From: Bacteroidia bacterium
Lineage (GTDB): Bacteria; Bacteroidota; Bacteroidia; Bacteroidales; VadinHA17
DNA length: 6,805 bases
NCBI GenBank assembly: GCA_026391515.1
Contig: JAPLEC010000107.1
Coordinates: 1-6,805, forward strand
Reading direction: 5' to 3'
Position 1 is the first letter of the stretch. The number at the start of each line of letters is the position of its first letter. The notes under the pieces were generated by a model, which was not told the origin of the DNA, did not search any database, and saw nothing but the letters and a program-made list of their open reading frames with translations. A program made the position numbers and the translations under genes. Shown piece by piece: positions 6,271-6,805 of this stretch.

Positions 6271-6805
6271 TTATTTTTCTTCTTCTGACTGTATCTTACC
6301 CTGTATCTGGGTTTTTAAATTATTAAATTCAGTTTCTGATTTTGTTTTTTTACTTAAAAATTCTCCTTCTGCATTTTTTGCCAGGCGTATTTCCTTGTCA
6401 GCGTCCGCTAATTCTTTCTGAGCCTGGATAAGTAAGGAATCAACATTGGATTTTTCTTCAACATTTGCAGTACGATTTCGAATTTCATTAATTCTTGTAT
6501 TTACTGCATCTTTCTTTAACTCTGCTTTCTTTATTGTATCACGTGCTTCCTGTAACTTAGATTCAATATACTGAAGGTCTTTAAACTTCACATTCATTTC
6601 ATTGTAGAGAATCTTAACCTCTTCCATTCTTTTTGCCTTCTCATCAGATACTTTAGGTATTCTGCATTCAATATAGGTTGGCTCACCAGACATTACCCTT
6701 TCTGCCTGATCAGCATAAAATCTTGCATCAACATCGTTTGTGCTTTTCTTAGCCAGGTCTGAAAAGTATGCTGAGCATAAGAGTCTTTCCCATTCGGTAT
6801 ACTTT
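6271..6805 (-). CDS. Coiled-coil protein of unknown function, 5' end missing
   Basis: The frame stays open to the right edge (first complete codon 6804-6802), so 177 residues are visible and the true start is outside the window. The ATG at 6693 is internal: 37 sensible in-frame residues precede it (beginning KYTEWERLLCSAYF). The first ~50 visible residues are mixed helical (SDLAKKS, DARFYADQAERVMSG). From about residue 55 to the end, nearly everything is charged heptad-like helix (VKILYNEMNVKFKDLQ, LQEARDTIKKAELKK), ending in EEEK. There is no membrane helix, and the presence of a signal peptide cannot be judged. It ends 9 bp before the TPR-PDZ gene and is the first visible member of that operon. 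I recognise no named family. The coding call is firm; function is unknown, with a scaffold role inferred from the coiled coil and its neighbours. Confidence 0.85.
   Translation of the reverse strand, partial: KYTEWERLLCSAYFSDLAKKSTNDVDARFYADQAERVMSGEPTYIECRIPKVSDEKAKRMEEVKILYNEMNVKFKDLQYIESKLQEARDTIKKAELKKDAVNTRINEIRNRTANVEEKSNVDSLLIQAQKELADADKEIRLAKNAEGEFLSKKTKSETEFNNLKTQIQGKIQSEEEK

Noticed and set aside
6691..6693. ATG as the start of the coiled-coil gene
   Set aside because: The frame continues without a stop to the right edge and encodes plausible helical protein, so this Met is probably internal.

Overview
The window looks like chromosomal DNA of a Bacteroidota bacterium, probably an uncultured or environmental lineage. 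The base composition is AT-rich, and most starts lack a clear Shine-Dalgarno sequence. Three protein styles are typical of that phylum: a WD40-caspase fusion with the conserved NRPDIV stretch after the propeller, exported TPR and FecR proteins, and a lipoprotein carrying IPxNAF and INCD-type motifs. There are no RNA genes, CRISPR arrays, insertion sequences or origins that I can support.

Layout. Bases 1-1728 (+) hold the 3' part of a WD40-propeller/caspase (peptidase C14) gene whose start lies left of the window. The 141-bp gap after it holds a startless reading frame with one membrane helix that resembles the tail of a family-2 glycosyltransferase, and a weak AT-rich hairpin. Everything from 1870 to 6805 is on the minus strand, so the caspase gene and this block converge. 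In transcription order the block contains: a coiled-coil protein cut by the right edge (6805-6271); a secreted TPR-PDZ-TPR protein (6261-4477); a secreted FecR-like protein with coiled coils (4466-3411); and, after a 149-bp gap, a lipoprotein (3261-1870). The first three are separated by only 9 and 10 bp and almost certainly form an operon. The lipoprotein may be the last gene of that unit or have its own promoter in the 149-bp gap.

How the genes may work together. The TPR-PDZ and FecR-like products have Sec signal peptides and the lipoprotein has a lipobox, so three of the four minus-strand proteins should act in the cell envelope. All three operon members are built from helical scaffold or binding modules (coiled coil, TPR, PDZ, FecR), and no enzyme, sigma factor or TonB receptor is visible next to the FecR-like gene. 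This fits a structural or sensing complex in the periplasm rather than classic FecI/FecR iron signalling. The caspase keeps its His/Cys pair and has an EF-hand-like calcium loop near its C-terminus. Whether it is functionally linked to the envelope operon is an open inference; proximity is the only evidence in the window.
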